From positions 1-64,000 of the forward strand of contig JAYQSP010000004.1 of assembly GCA_038146925.1 (NCBI GenBank): DNA of 64,000 nucleotides, read 5' to 3'. The translations under genes and the position numbers were made by a program. Position 1 is the first letter of the stretch. Each line of letters opens with the position of its first letter. The notes beneath the pieces were generated by a model. The model had not been told where the DNA came from. It worked only from the letters and a program-made list of their open reading frames with translations, and ran no database searches. Positions 51,580-59,313 of the stretch are shown here, piece after piece. Source of the DNA: UBA830 sp038146925 (GTDB lineage Bacteria > Pseudomonadota > Alphaproteobacteria > MPNO01 > UBA830).

Positions 51580-51944
51580 TGCCCGAGTACCGAACCGGTC
51601 TGATGGGGCGTCAGTTGTTTCCCCTAATGGAAACCGATTTCGATGATGCCGGGCTTTCGGTTGTGTCCCTGCATCTCGCCTGCGAGATGGCCTGCCACAA
51701 CATTCTCGTCGCGCATTACGACAACGACGATGCCAGCGTCGGTATACACAACGATATATGGTTTTGGGGCGACGCCGAGCCCGGATCGTTTCTCGAAGCG
51801 GAAGCCGTGATCTCCGAGATCGACAGAAAACGTGTCGTTTTCAACGTATATGTCCGTTGGGGCGTGACAGAAATTGCGCGCGGCCTGCATGAACGCTTGC
51901 TCGTATCCAGGACCGCCTTCATGGAGGCGATCGCGGACAAGTGA
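51579..51944 (+). CDS. Hotdog thioesterase-like protein (subunit 2)
   Basis: A 121-residue protein starting ATG 51579 with MPEYRTGLMGRQ. SVVSLHLACEMACHNIL, NDIWFWGDAEPGSFLEAEAVI and KRVVFNVYVRWG suggest a second hotdog-type fold like the preceding gene, although conserved catalytic residues are not evident. The one-base overlap (TGATG) suggests the two form a heteromeric complex. Family assignment is by eye and moderate. Confidence 0.5.
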   Translation: MPEYRTGLMGRQLFPLMETDFDDAGLSVVSLHLACEMACHNILVAHYDNDDASVGIHNDIWFWGDAEPGSFLEAEAVISEIDRKRVVFNVYVRWGVTEIARGLHERLLVSRTAFMEAIADK

Positions 51945-52040
51945 TCCCTTTACACTCGAATTTGCATCCGTCGCTGACTCCGGCCTAAAATGTCGCCGAC
52001 GGTTTCGTTGAAAAACATATATTCCCCAAGGGAGGGTTTC

Positions 52041-53039
52041 ATGAAGTTCATGAATGCAATTGTGTCCACGGTGGCGCTCGGCGCGGCGATGGCTCTGGCA
52101 CCGGCGGCGTCCGCACAGACGGTGATGAAAATCGGCTTTGCGACTATTAACGACGGACAGCACAAATCAGCGCTGTGGATTGAGAAGGAAGTCGAGAAGC
52201 GCACTGGCGGTTCGATCGACGTGCAGGTCTACCCGGCCGCGCAGCTCGGCAAGATTCCGCGCCAGATCGAAGGCGTGCTTTTCGGAACGCAGGAAGCGTT
52301 CATTTCACCGCCCGGTTTCTTTAAGGGGCTGAATCCCGCGTTCGCAGCGCCCGATGCGCCGGGTCTGTTCGACAGCTTCGCGCATCAGACGAAGACGCTG
52401 AACGATCCCAGCGTGCGTGACAAGTTCCTGGGGCTTGCTACCTCGAAGGGCGTTACCGGCCTCTATATCTCCGCAGCCGGCGCTTCCGCGCTGGCCATGC
52501 GTGACCCCGTTCGTACGCTTTCGGACGTCAAGGGCAAGAAAATCCGCGTTCTCGCCTCGCCGATGGAAGTTGCCATCATGCGCGAACTCGGAGCGGCAGG
52601 AACGCCGATGGCCTATTCCGAAGTGCTTCCGGCCATTCAGCGCCGGGTTCTTGATGGTGCCAGTTCGGCCATCACCGTGATGGGACCCTCCAAGTTCTAC
52701 ACGGCGGCGAAATACATCACGCCGACGCATATCACCCACATCCCGACCGGAATGTGGACCAATGCGAAATTCCTCGCCAAGCTTTCCGACAAGGAACGTG
52801 AGATCGTCAAGCAAGTCGGCAAGGAAGTCGCGCCCGTCGCAAACAAGTGGTCGGAAGACGACACCAAGACGTGGGAAAAGAAATGGGGCGAAGAGGGCGG
52901 CACGGTCGTGCGCCTGAAAGAGGAAGAGCGCCTGGCGGCGATCGCCAAGCTGCGCCCGCTGGAAAAAATCTTCCTTGACGATCCCAAGGTCGCGCCGATG
53001 TACAAGCTGATCAAGGCGGCGGCCGAGAAGAACCGGTAA
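52041..53039 (+). CDS. TRAP-transporter substrate-binding protein (DctP type)
   Basis: A 332-residue periplasmic protein. The start is ATG 52041 after GGGAGGG, with a signal peptide to about residue 25 (APAASAQ). The DctP-fold landmarks KIGFATINDGQHKSA, VQVYPAAQLGKIPRQIEGV, SDVKGKKIRVLASPMEV and VLPAIQRRVLDGASSAI follow. Partner membrane genes dctQ/dctM are not next to it, so it is an orphan binding protein that could join a distant permease. It ends the plus-strand series and is followed by a strong terminator. Confidence 0.88.
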   Translation: MKFMNAIVSTVALGAAMALAPAASAQTVMKIGFATINDGQHKSALWIEKEVEKRTGGSIDVQVYPAAQLGKIPRQIEGVLFGTQEAFISPPGFFKGLNPAFAAPDAPGLFDSFAHQTKTLNDPSVRDKFLGLATSKGVTGLYISAAGASALAMRDPVRTLSDVKGKKIRVLASPMEVAIMRELGAAGTPMAYSEVLPAIQRRVLDGASSAITVMGPSKFYTAAKYITPTHITHIPTGMWTNAKFLAKLSDKEREIVKQVGKEVAPVANKWSEDDTKTWEKKWGEEGGTVVRLKEEERLAAIAKLRPLEKIFLDDPKVAPMYKLIKAAAEKNR

Positions 53040-53063
53040 GAAAACCCCTTCAAGAAATACGCA

Positions 53064-53094
53064 AAAGGGCCGGTCTGAGACCGGCCCTTTTTTT
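53064..53094. terminator. Strong bidirectional terminator
   Basis: Perfect 12-base inverted repeat AAAGGGCCGGTC (53064-53075) / GACCGGCCCTTT (53079-53090) with a 3-base loop and a T run on both strands. It sits between the TRAP binding-protein gene (plus) and the convergent enoyl-CoA hydratase gene (minus, ends 53115), and can stop both transcripts. Confidence 0.9.
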
Positions 53095-53114
53095 ATTTCT
53101 CCGTCATACAGAAG

Positions 53115-53909
53115 CTATTTTCCCTTGAAGACGGGCTTGCGCTTTTCGCGCAATGCGTTGATGCCTTCCTGATGGTCTTCCGTGATGTTCGACTTCGATT
53201 CCAGCGACAGGGAATAATCGAGATTCGCCGACACAATCTGTTTTAGCGGGGCGTTGATAGCTTCTTTCGTCCACTGGATGGCACGGATCGCGCCGTTGGC
53301 GAGCTGGTCGGCGAAATCGTCGACCACCTTGTCCAGTTCGTCCGCCGGAACGCAGCGGTTGATCAGCCCCATATCGGCGGCACGCTGAGCGGTGATCATC
53401 TCACCGGTGTAGAGAAATTCGCGCGCGCGGGCGAAACCGATCAGATACGGCCATATGCCGCTGCCGCCATCGCCCGCGGTCAGTCCGACCTTCACATGCG
53501 GGTCGCCGATGCGTGCCGTATCGGCGGCCATGATGATATCGCAGTAGAGCGCCAGCGTGGCGCCGAGGCCGGCCGCAGCTCCGTTCAGTTTGGCGATGAC
53601 CGGCTGGCGGCAATCCAGGATCGACATCATCGACCGTTTTCCTTCTTCCGACAGGGTTTCCCAGCCCCACGGATCGTCGATAAGTTCCTGCAGCCAATCG
53701 GCGTCGCCACCGGCGCAGAACGCCCGTCCGGCGCCCGTCAGGATGACGATATCGACCGACCGGTCGCGGTTGATGTCCTCGAATACGTGGGACAGTTCCA
53801 CATGCATGGCACCGTCGATGGCATTCAGTTTTTCCGGCCGGTTCAGCGTTACCGTCAGGACGCGGTCGCGCTTATCGAACAGAAGCGTTTCGTATTTTTC
53901 GTAATCCAT
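53115..53909 (-). CDS. Enoyl-CoA hydratase/isomerase family protein
   Basis: A 264-residue crotonase-fold enzyme with LTVTLNRPEKLNAIDGAM, ILTGAGRAFCAGGD, KLNGAAAGLGATLAL (oxyanion loop) and GLTAGDGGSGIWPYLIGFARAREFLYTGE. The acidic residues usual for hydration are only partly recognisable (one E lies in the G-region), so isomerase or ring-opening activity cannot be excluded. It is the last gene of the paa-like operon; in phenylacetate catabolism PaaF, PaaG and the ring-opening partner PaaZ act at this stage. Confidence 0.85.
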   Translation of the reverse strand: MDYEKYETLLFDKRDRVLTVTLNRPEKLNAIDGAMHVELSHVFEDINRDRSVDIVILTGAGRAFCAGGDADWLQELIDDPWGWETLSEEGKRSMMSILDCRQPVIAKLNGAAAGLGATLALYCDIIMAADTARIGDPHVKVGLTAGDGGSGIWPYLIGFARAREFLYTGEMITAQRAADMGLINRCVPADELDKVVDDFADQLANGAIRAIQWTKEAINAPLKQIVSANLDYSLSLESKSNITEDHQEGINALREKRKPVFKGK

Positions 53910-53920
53910 TTTTTGTTTCC

Positions 53921-54682
53921 TTATTCAAGCCAAATGGTGAATTCATCTACATCGACCCGGTCGGGCTGGAAAAGGTTTACCGGGGCATCTTCGACCGGCC
54001 AGCCAATGCTCATGCCTCCGATCAGGGTAAAATCGTCGCCGATGTCGAACATGTTGTGGGCGACATGGGGGAATTCACCCAGTGCGCCCTGCGCGATAGT
54101 CGACAGGCCCCAACCGCGCGCGGCAATGGAAATCGACTGGATAAACGTGCCGTAATCCAGCCAGGAGCCGTGCTCGAGATCCGACGGGATCCAGAACAGA
54201 AGGCCGGTCGCCGCTCCGAAGAATTTAAAGTTGCTGACGAAGGCGTCATGCCGGGCTTCGCGGTCGTCGCGGGCAATGCCCATGGCGCCGTATAGTCCGA
54301 ACCCGCAGGCGCGCCGCCGGGCCAGAAACGGCTCCCGCCATTCCGGGGCGTAATAGTGATATTCCATCTCGCGCGCTTCGCCGTTCTGCTCTGCTGCGAG
54401 CACTGCGTCCGTGTATCTTTGGCGGGCATCGCCGTTCAGTACGTGCACTTTCCACGGCTGAATGTTGGAACCCGACGGTGCCCAGCGTGCGGCTTCCAGA
54501 ACGCGGCGCATCAGATCGTCGGGAACCGGCCGGTCTTCGAAAGCACGAATGGACCGCCGCGAAATCAGTGCGTCTTCGGCATGCATGTCCGGCCGCGGAA
54601 TGCCAGGGTCTGTCATCTCGCCGATACGTTGACGCAGCGCTTCGTCCGCCGCCATCAGCGGCAGGGCAGGGTGATCGGCCAT
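53921..54682 (-). CDS. Nitroreductase-family flavoprotein
   Basis: A 253-residue FMN reductase. SRRSIRAFEDRPVPDDLMRRVLEAARWAPSGSNIQPW is the classic opening of the nitroreductase fold (ring-binding RxxR, then SGxNxQPW). The C-terminus has GWPVEDAP. Such enzymes pass NAD(P)H electrons to quinones or nitro compounds. Here it takes the position where a PaaE-type reductase gene usually follows paaD; it may supply electrons to the oxygenase, but that is only an inference. 18 bases separate it from the zinc-ribbon gene. Confidence 0.84.
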   Translation of the reverse strand: MADHPALPLMAADEALRQRIGEMTDPGIPRPDMHAEDALISRRSIRAFEDRPVPDDLMRRVLEAARWAPSGSNIQPWKVHVLNGDARQRYTDAVLAAEQNGEAREMEYHYYAPEWREPFLARRRACGFGLYGAMGIARDDREARHDAFVSNFKFFGAATGLLFWIPSDLEHGSWLDYGTFIQSISIAARGWGLSTIAQGALGEFPHVAHNMFDIGDDFTLIGGMSIGWPVEDAPVNLFQPDRVDVDEFTIWLE

Positions 54683-54700
54683 ATCGGGCTCCTCAATCGG

Positions 54701-54940
54701 TCAATCGTCGACGGATGGGGCCGGCGGCAGCTTTCCCCGCCATTTGATCCAGTTGAAGCTGGTGTCGCATCCGCGGCAGCGGAACATGACCTCGGACGCA
54801 GCTCCGCCGAACAGGGATATGACCTCCAGGTCGTCGGAGTTGCATTCCGGGCAGGTGACGCCCTCGAAGTCGGGATCGCCCGAATGCAGATCGCGTTGAC
54901 GGGCGGCGTAGCCGCCCGTATCCCGACCGATCCGCGCCAC
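54701..54940 (-). CDS. Stand-alone PaaD-type zinc-ribbon protein
   Basis: A 79-residue protein. Four cysteines, C30, C33, C55 and C58, sit in VTCPECNSDD and MFRCRGCDTSF with LEVISLFGGAASE between, the same plan as the C-terminal zinc ribbon of PaaD. The start GTG 54940 is preceded by GAGGA at 7 bases. In E. coli this module is fused to the MIP18-like domain; here it is its own gene, while the MIP18 part is encoded at 56055-56387. It lies between paaC and the nitroreductase. Confidence 0.72.
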   Translation of the reverse strand: MARIGRDTGGYAARQRDLHSGDPDFEGVTCPECNSDDLEVISLFGGAASEVMFRCRGCDTSFNWIKWRGKLPPAPSVDD

Positions 54941-54959
54941 GGTGCGATCCTCGGTGTCG

Positions 54960-55739
54960 TCAGTGGGCAAGTTCCGCGTCCTTGAACCGGACGACCTCGA
55001 ACAGTCCGTCCGGCATGGGGCCGAACCGGCGCGCATCAGTCCGCCAGTCCTTGGCGAATTTGACGGATTTTTCCTGTTCCAGATCGGCGCCAAGCAGTTT
55101 TTCAGCTGTGGCGGTTTCCTTGACGAAGGCGTCGCGCAGTTTTTTCAGCGGAACGTCGCGAATGCCGGCCTCGTGAACCGGATCCTTGCCGCGCGCCGGG
55201 CCGAACCACTGAAGCGCAAGCGGGAAGCGGTGGGCAAACGCCTTCTGGAACAGGGTAGTCTGTTTTTTGCCCTCGCCGATGATCTGGAACCAGCCTTGCG
55301 AATATTTCAGGTGGAAATAGGTTTCTTCGCCGATTTTTTTGGCGATGCCGGCGACGGCCCTGTCTTCGTGTTTCAGGAAGCCGGATGCGAGCATCCATGT
55401 GGACAGCTCCGCCAGCCATGTCGACACGATGAAGTCTTCCCAGCCTGTAGGCGCTTCATCCAGAAGGTTGGATGAACGGATTTCATCGGGCCCACGGCCG
55501 CGTTCCAGGTATTCGTAGTTGTGGCCGTGCGCGGCGAGGTACTGGTAGATCGCCCGTGTGTGGCCGTAATTCGATGTGCACATGCCGAGAATTGCGGCGA
55601 AGTCGGGCAACGAACGCCCGTTCATGGTGCATTCCGCGTACCAGTTGCCTAGCACCAACTTGGTATCAGCGATGGCGAGCAGATCGTTTTCAAAATTTTC
55701 ATTCAGCCTGGAGCCGGGGTTGCCGGGTGTATATGCCAT
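54960..55739 (-). CDS. paaC: PaaC-like structural subunit
   Basis: A 259-residue ferritin-like protein starting MAYTPGNPGSRLNENFEN at 55739. Four-helix landmarks are LLAIADTKLVLGNWYAECT, SNYGHTRAIYQYL, STWLAELSTWML and EETYFHLKYSQGWF. As in E. coli PaaC, the full set of iron ligands is absent, so it is the structural partner of PaaA rather than the active subunit. The longer open frame upstream overlaps paaB and is not used. Identification rests on context and helix pattern. Confidence 0.8.
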   Translation of the reverse strand: MAYTPGNPGSRLNENFENDLLAIADTKLVLGNWYAECTMNGRSLPDFAAILGMCTSNYGHTRAIYQYLAAHGHNYEYLERGRGPDEIRSSNLLDEAPTGWEDFIVSTWLAELSTWMLASGFLKHEDRAVAGIAKKIGEETYFHLKYSQGWFQIIGEGKKQTTLFQKAFAHRFPLALQWFGPARGKDPVHEAGIRDVPLKKLRDAFVKETATAEKLLGADLEQEKSVKFAKDWRTDARRFGPMPDGLFEVVRFKDAELAH

Positions 55740-55765
55740 TGTCCTGTTCCTGTATCCTTTTTCCC

Positions 55766-56038
55766 TCAGCCCATCTTGATCTTGGCTGACTTGCCTTCTT
55801 CGGTGACGGTGATGATTGATTCCAGCGGCACCACGCACATTTCCTTCCACTTGTGCTGGTCGTAGATATACCAGGCGCGCACCTGCGCCAGTTGATCGTT
55901 TGGAGCTTCGACCGATCCCACATGGGCGAGATCAGATTGCGAATTCTTACGAGCGAAGACCTCGTAATATTTCGGCTCCATGCCACCGCGTTCGCGCTTC
56001 TGGTCTATCTTTTTCTTGGATTTTAATTTCGTCGCCAT
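55766..56038 (-). CDS. paaB: PaaB-like small subunit
   Basis: A 90-residue protein beginning MATKLKSKKKIDQ at 56038 with GGGAG upstream. The central block KYYEVFARKNSQSDLAHVGSV is the PaaB pattern (YEVF then a short loop and HVGS). In E. coli PaaB bridges PaaAC dimers into the larger epoxidase complex. The N-terminal lysine-rich extension is longer than usual. It lies between paaD and paaC in the operon. Confidence 0.8.
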   Translation of the reverse strand: MATKLKSKKKIDQKRERGGMEPKYYEVFARKNSQSDLAHVGSVEAPNDQLAQVRAWYIYDQHKWKEMCVVPLESIITVTEEGKSAKIKMG

Positions 56039-56054
56039 TTTCGGCTCCCTTTTT

Positions 56055-56387
56055 TCATACCTGTATGCCATTGGCGCGCATCATGTCCTGAACCTCCGGT
56101 TCGATCATGTCGCGCGACCAGGGCAGGTGCCACCCTTCTTCAACCATGACCTTGGATACACCGGGCACGGCCAGCACGGCTTCGCGCACGTTTTCACGCA
56201 GCATGCCGGCACCAGGGCACCCCATGCAGGGAATGCAAACCTGTATGGAGACGGTGCCGTCATCGGCGATGTTGACTTCGCGCAGCATTCCCATGCGGCG
56301 CAGACTGACAGGCACGTGCGGGTCATGCACTGCTTCCAACGCTTTCACGATGTCATCTTTGGATGGCAGGGTTGTTACTTCGGTCAT
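56055..56387 (-). CDS. paaD: PaaD-like MIP18/DUF59 protein
   Basis: A 110-residue MIP18-family protein starting MTEVTTLPSKDDIV at 56387. It has the AVHDPHVPVSL turn (in place of the usual DPEIP) and cysteines C51, C54 and C57 in VCIPCMGCPGAG. PaaD takes part in Fe-S handling for the epoxidase system. The C-terminal zinc ribbon found in E. coli PaaD is missing and appears instead as a separate gene (54701-54940). Confidence 0.82.
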   Translation of the reverse strand: MTEVTTLPSKDDIVKALEAVHDPHVPVSLRRMGMLREVNIADDGTVSIQVCIPCMGCPGAGMLRENVREAVLAVPGVSKVMVEEGWHLPWSRDMIEPEVQDMMRANGIQV

Positions 56388-56442
56388 GTCTATCGCTTTC
56401 CGGCGGCGGCGTTTCCGCCGCCGCGCGCAACGGGTCAGCCCT

Positions 56443-57396
56443 CTACCAGAGGTCTTTGCCCCATTCTTCCGAGATGACGCGGGCGATAGACGGCACCTTG
56501 TGCTTCGATCCCTTTTTCCAGACCTTGAGTTGTTCTTCCCAGGTGATCTGGCGGTCGTAATCCCATTCCCGCTTTTCCTCGTCGAGATAGATCGGCGGTT
56601 CGTAGTCGAGCACGTACTGGCCGGTTTCCTCGTCAAAATGAGCCGGCACCTTGATGCCGACATCTTCCGAGAAGGGCACCACGCGCGACAGCCATTTTTG
56701 GCGCATTTCGTCGTTAGACGCGCCGCGAATGCGATAAGTCAGCTGGTCTGTCCGCGTTTTGCGGGCATCCGGCATGCCAAACCACGCGGTGCAGAGCGGG
56801 AAATAGAAATCCACGGTTTCCTGCACGCGTCTGCGGCTTTCTTCCGAATGGTTCCAGAAAAATCGCGTCCAGCGTTCGCCATGGCTGACGTGGAATGTTT
56901 CTTCGTAGTTCACTTTGCGCAGCGACCGAGCGAACGGCGCGTAGGAGCAGTTCTCTTCCAGATCGACAGTGGTGATATAGCCAGCGCGGTCACCGTAACA
57001 CATGGATACCACGGATTCGATGTAGTCTTCATGCGGGAATTCCAACATCTGGAATGTCCGCCATTCTTCCGGGTCGCGCTCGAACAGGAACTTGTGGGTG
57101 TCGTAGCCGAAATCTTCTAGAATCCGGTACATCATTTGGGCATGGCCGAGTTCGTCCTGACAGGCGGCGGCGATGGCAATCTTGTCTTCCAGCGTCGGGG
57201 ACGTCTTGATGGCGGGCGAATAGGTAGGCAGCGTCACCACCTCCAGGTCGGCCGCGATATGAACCGTGTTGACCAGAACGTTCTTGTATCGCTCGGTCAT
57301 TTCTTCCACGTCTTCGAGCTGATAGCCCGTTGCGACCTTCTCCTGAAGGGCGCGTTCGCGCGGATCTTCCTGTATGTCTTTGATAGCCGTTGCCAT
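56443..57396 (-). CDS. paaA: PaaA-like diiron oxygenase catalytic subunit
   Basis: A 317-residue ferritin-like diiron protein. Candidate ligands are E82 and H85 in CQDELGHAQ and E166 and H169 in NYEETFHVSHG, plus E52 and E147/E148; both ExxH pairs of PaaA are kept. PaaA adds one oxygen atom to the ring of phenylacetyl-CoA. Compared with E. coli PaaA the sequence is diverged, with different residues at the pocket-lining positions around the first pair, so the substrate may differ. It is the first structural gene of the operon, 75 bases after the tetR stop. Confidence 0.86.
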   Translation of the reverse strand: MATAIKDIQEDPRERALQEKVATGYQLEDVEEMTERYKNVLVNTVHIAADLEVVTLPTYSPAIKTSPTLEDKIAIAAACQDELGHAQMMYRILEDFGYDTHKFLFERDPEEWRTFQMLEFPHEDYIESVVSMCYGDRAGYITTVDLEENCSYAPFARSLRKVNYEETFHVSHGERWTRFFWNHSEESRRRVQETVDFYFPLCTAWFGMPDARKTRTDQLTYRIRGASNDEMRQKWLSRVVPFSEDVGIKVPAHFDEETGQYVLDYEPPIYLDEEKREWDYDRQITWEEQLKVWKKGSKHKVPSIARVISEEWGKDLW

Positions 57397-57471
57397 GGTC
57401 GTTTTGCCTCTCTTCTGGTCAAGTAGTTGAGTAATTGATGGAATATAATTAGGACGTGATATTCGCCGAAT

Positions 57472-58128
57472 CTAGGCAGCGGCCACCCCGTCGAAGACGA
57501 AATCGCGAAAAGCGCGGGCGAAATCCTGGCCTTTCAGATCGCCGCCCCGCATATACCATTCCACATAACATCCTTTATTGGTCGCCATGATGACGCTGGC
57601 GAGTTCGTCAGCGCCGATTCCCTTGCGGAAAACGCCGCTTTTCTGTCCGGAACTCACGGTTTCCCGCAGGGCATCCTCCATGCGCGCCATCAGTTCGATC
57701 AACCGCTGTTCGATCTCGTCGCCCGATCCGTTGAATTCGGCGCTCATCAAAATGGCCAGCAGCATGTATTCGGTTTTTTCCGCGCCGATGACCGACTGCG
57801 ACCGGATGAATGCATTCAGCCGGTCTTTCGGGTCGCCGCCCGCCGCGTTCATCGCCGCGAGCGTAGGTTCCACCGTTAGTTCCTCGGTCCGGTCGAGCAG
57901 GGCCTTCAGAACGTTCGCCTTGCTCTTGAAATAGAAGTAGACGGCCCCCTTGGTGAGTCCCGCCGCCTGCGCGATCTCTTCGACCGTCGTCGCATGATAC
58001 CCCTGCGTGATGAACAAAGTCAGCGCCTTGCCGAGCAATGCCTCGATACTGGCCGCGCGTTGCTCGCGCTTGGTCGACGGGCGATCCCGGTCGGTCGTAA
58101 CATCGAGATTGTGCGTTTGCGTATCCAT
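57472..58128 (-). CDS. TetR/AcrR-family regulator
   Basis: A 218-residue repressor. The HTH lies at about 47-74 (TVEEIAQAAGLTKGAVYFYF) and a ligand-binding helical domain follows. Its start is 17 bases below a palindrome at 58145-58162. Being immediately upstream of paaA in the same direction it probably controls the operon and itself; aryl-CoA-responsive TetR-type PaaR proteins exist in some bacteria. The ligand is unknown. Confidence 0.87.
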   Translation of the reverse strand: MDTQTHNLDVTTDRDRPSTKREQRAASIEALLGKALTLFITQGYHATTVEEIAQAAGLTKGAVYFYFKSKANVLKALLDRTEELTVEPTLAAMNAAGGDPKDRLNAFIRSQSVIGAEKTEYMLLAILMSAEFNGSGDEIEQRLIELMARMEDALRETVSSGQKSGVFRKGIGADELASVIMATNKGCYVEWYMRGGDLKGQDFARAFRDFVFDGVAAA

Positions 58129-58144
58129 AAAACCGCATTTTTAC

Positions 58145-58162
58145 ATACTGATTGGACAGTAT
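58145..58162. promoter_or_regulatory. Palindromic operator-like site upstream of the tetR gene
   Basis: ATACTG (58145-58150) and CAGTAT (58157-58162) are exact reverse complements separated by six bases (ATTGGA). The 18-base length and position just before the tetR start are usual for a TetR-family operator. No second copy was seen in the 75-base tetR-paaA gap, so control of paaA may come through the tetR promoter. Confidence 0.6.
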
Positions 58163-58663
58163 TTTGTTTTAGCCTGTTTTTCAACCGGCGGAATGGCAAC
58201 GGGCCATGCAAATTTGAAGGGTGGCCGGCGTTGCAGGGGCACCGGGCATGTCGATCCATTCTTGATCTGATCCGGCGCAGAGTTAGAATAGTGTTATGAA
58301 CATATCGAGCAAAAATCAACCATCCGAAAAAACAGAATGGTCAAACCGGAATACCTTCTGATTGGAGCCCTGCTTCTGATCGGCGCTCTGGCCGTGCCGG
58401 CAATGCAGAATGTGTATTTGGTGCAGTCCTTCGTTCTCTCGATCTGTTCGGGCCTTGGCATTCAGTAATTTTCTCCGGACCGGCCGGGTTCCAGTCCGTT
58501 GCGGGCACTTGGCGGTTCATAACACTGCGCCCGGACGGATTGGCTGTCGGGCATACCGGCGGCGCCAATGCGCCGGCAATCGAAGTCTTTGCCGAATGCT
58601 ACGTGAAGGCCGGGCCCGAACACGATTACCTTTACTTCATGCCGGACGAGGCCCGGCTGAAAT
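58163..58663. other. Intergenic region between tetR and the VOC gene
   Basis: About 500 bases with no confident gene. One short frame at 58337-58468 is described separately. Another frame continues past it to about 58665 (ending HDYLYFMPDEARLK) without a start or known family. Remnants of a lost gene are possible, but nothing else is supported. Confidence 0.4.
58337..58468 (+). CDS. Small membrane ORF, possible LivM N-terminal remnant
   Basis: A 43-codon frame beginning MVKPEYLLIGALLLIGALAVPA, mostly hydrophobic, ending in a stop after SICSGLGIQ. The pattern recalls the first membrane helices of branched-chain amino acid ABC permeases (LivM), where a hydrophobic segment is followed by a proline, a short loop and a second helix. 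The frame ends where the protein would continue, so it may be a relic. It could equally be a chance ORF. Confidence 0.25.
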   Translation: MVKPEYLLIGALLLIGALAVPAMQNVYLVQSFVLSICSGLGIQ

Positions 58664-58699
58664 AAAAAGCCGGACCGCGGCTCGGGGCCGGGTCCGGCT
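58664..58699 (-). terminator. Terminator of the VOC gene
   Basis: Inverted repeat AGCCGGACC (58668-58676) / GGTCCGGCT (58691-58699), with the run of A before it that reads as TTTTTA on the minus strand. It is placed about 25 bases beyond the VOC gene stop. Confidence 0.75.
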
Positions 58700-58723
58700 C
58701 TGGTTGTCTGTGTGGTGTCCAGG

Positions 58724-59224
58724 TCAGACGCCCGGGCGTTCGAAGCTCTTGTCCAAATGACCTTTGCCTTCGAGATCCCCCTTTTCGAATAGCCAGCTGT
58801 AACCCCCTTCCGGATTGGTCAGAATCTCCCAGCAATTGTTGTCCCGGTCCCAGAAGAAAAAGCTGTATGTGCCATGCTGCAGAAGCGGCTTGCTGATCTT
58901 GTGCAGGCCCCATTTATCTTTCTGCTCCATCACGGTCTCATATGCCTTGTCGACTTCTTCCTGTGTCTCGACGTCAAGACCGTTGTGGTTGAGCATCGGC
59001 ATTTCTTCTTCTTCGCGATTTTTCTGCTCGACCACGGCAATGGTATTTGCACCGCCGAGACGGATCAGGAGCGAGATCGGGCTGGTGCGGACGACCTCAA
59101 GACCGAGAAATTCGGTATAGAATTCCCGCGCCTCTTCCAGGTTTTTCGATTCCAGCGTACCGTGCGACAGAAATTTCAGTTTTAGCGCCGGATCCTTGGC
59201 GGTCTCTACGACTGGTGCTTCCAT
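58724..59224 (-). CDS. VOC-family protein (glyoxalase/dioxygenase-like)
   Basis: A 166-residue vicinal-oxygen-chelate protein. The beta-alpha pattern starts FLSHGTLESKNLEEAREFYTE and continues with FLGLEVVR, then a second repeat with QHGTYSFFFWDRDNNCWEIL. Candidate metal ligands are the first-repeat histidine, the second-repeat histidine and E of the final strand. Members include glyoxalases, extradiol dioxygenases and epimerases; the activity here is unknown. The decayed MarR gene lies divergent, suggesting it once controlled this gene. Confidence 0.78.
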   Translation of the reverse strand: MEAPVVETAKDPALKLKFLSHGTLESKNLEEAREFYTEFLGLEVVRTSPISLLIRLGGANTIAVVEQKNREEEEMPMLNHNGLDVETQEEVDKAYETVMEQKDKWGLHKISKPLLQHGTYSFFFWDRDNNCWEILTNPEGGYSWLFEKGDLEGKGHLDKSFERPGV

Positions 59225-59313
59225 GGTGTTTCCTTTCCCTTCGGTTCTTCTCGTGTCGGCTTCCCTGTTGGGCGATAGCCTACGATAACACTCGGTCGTG
59301 TAGAAACGGAAAT

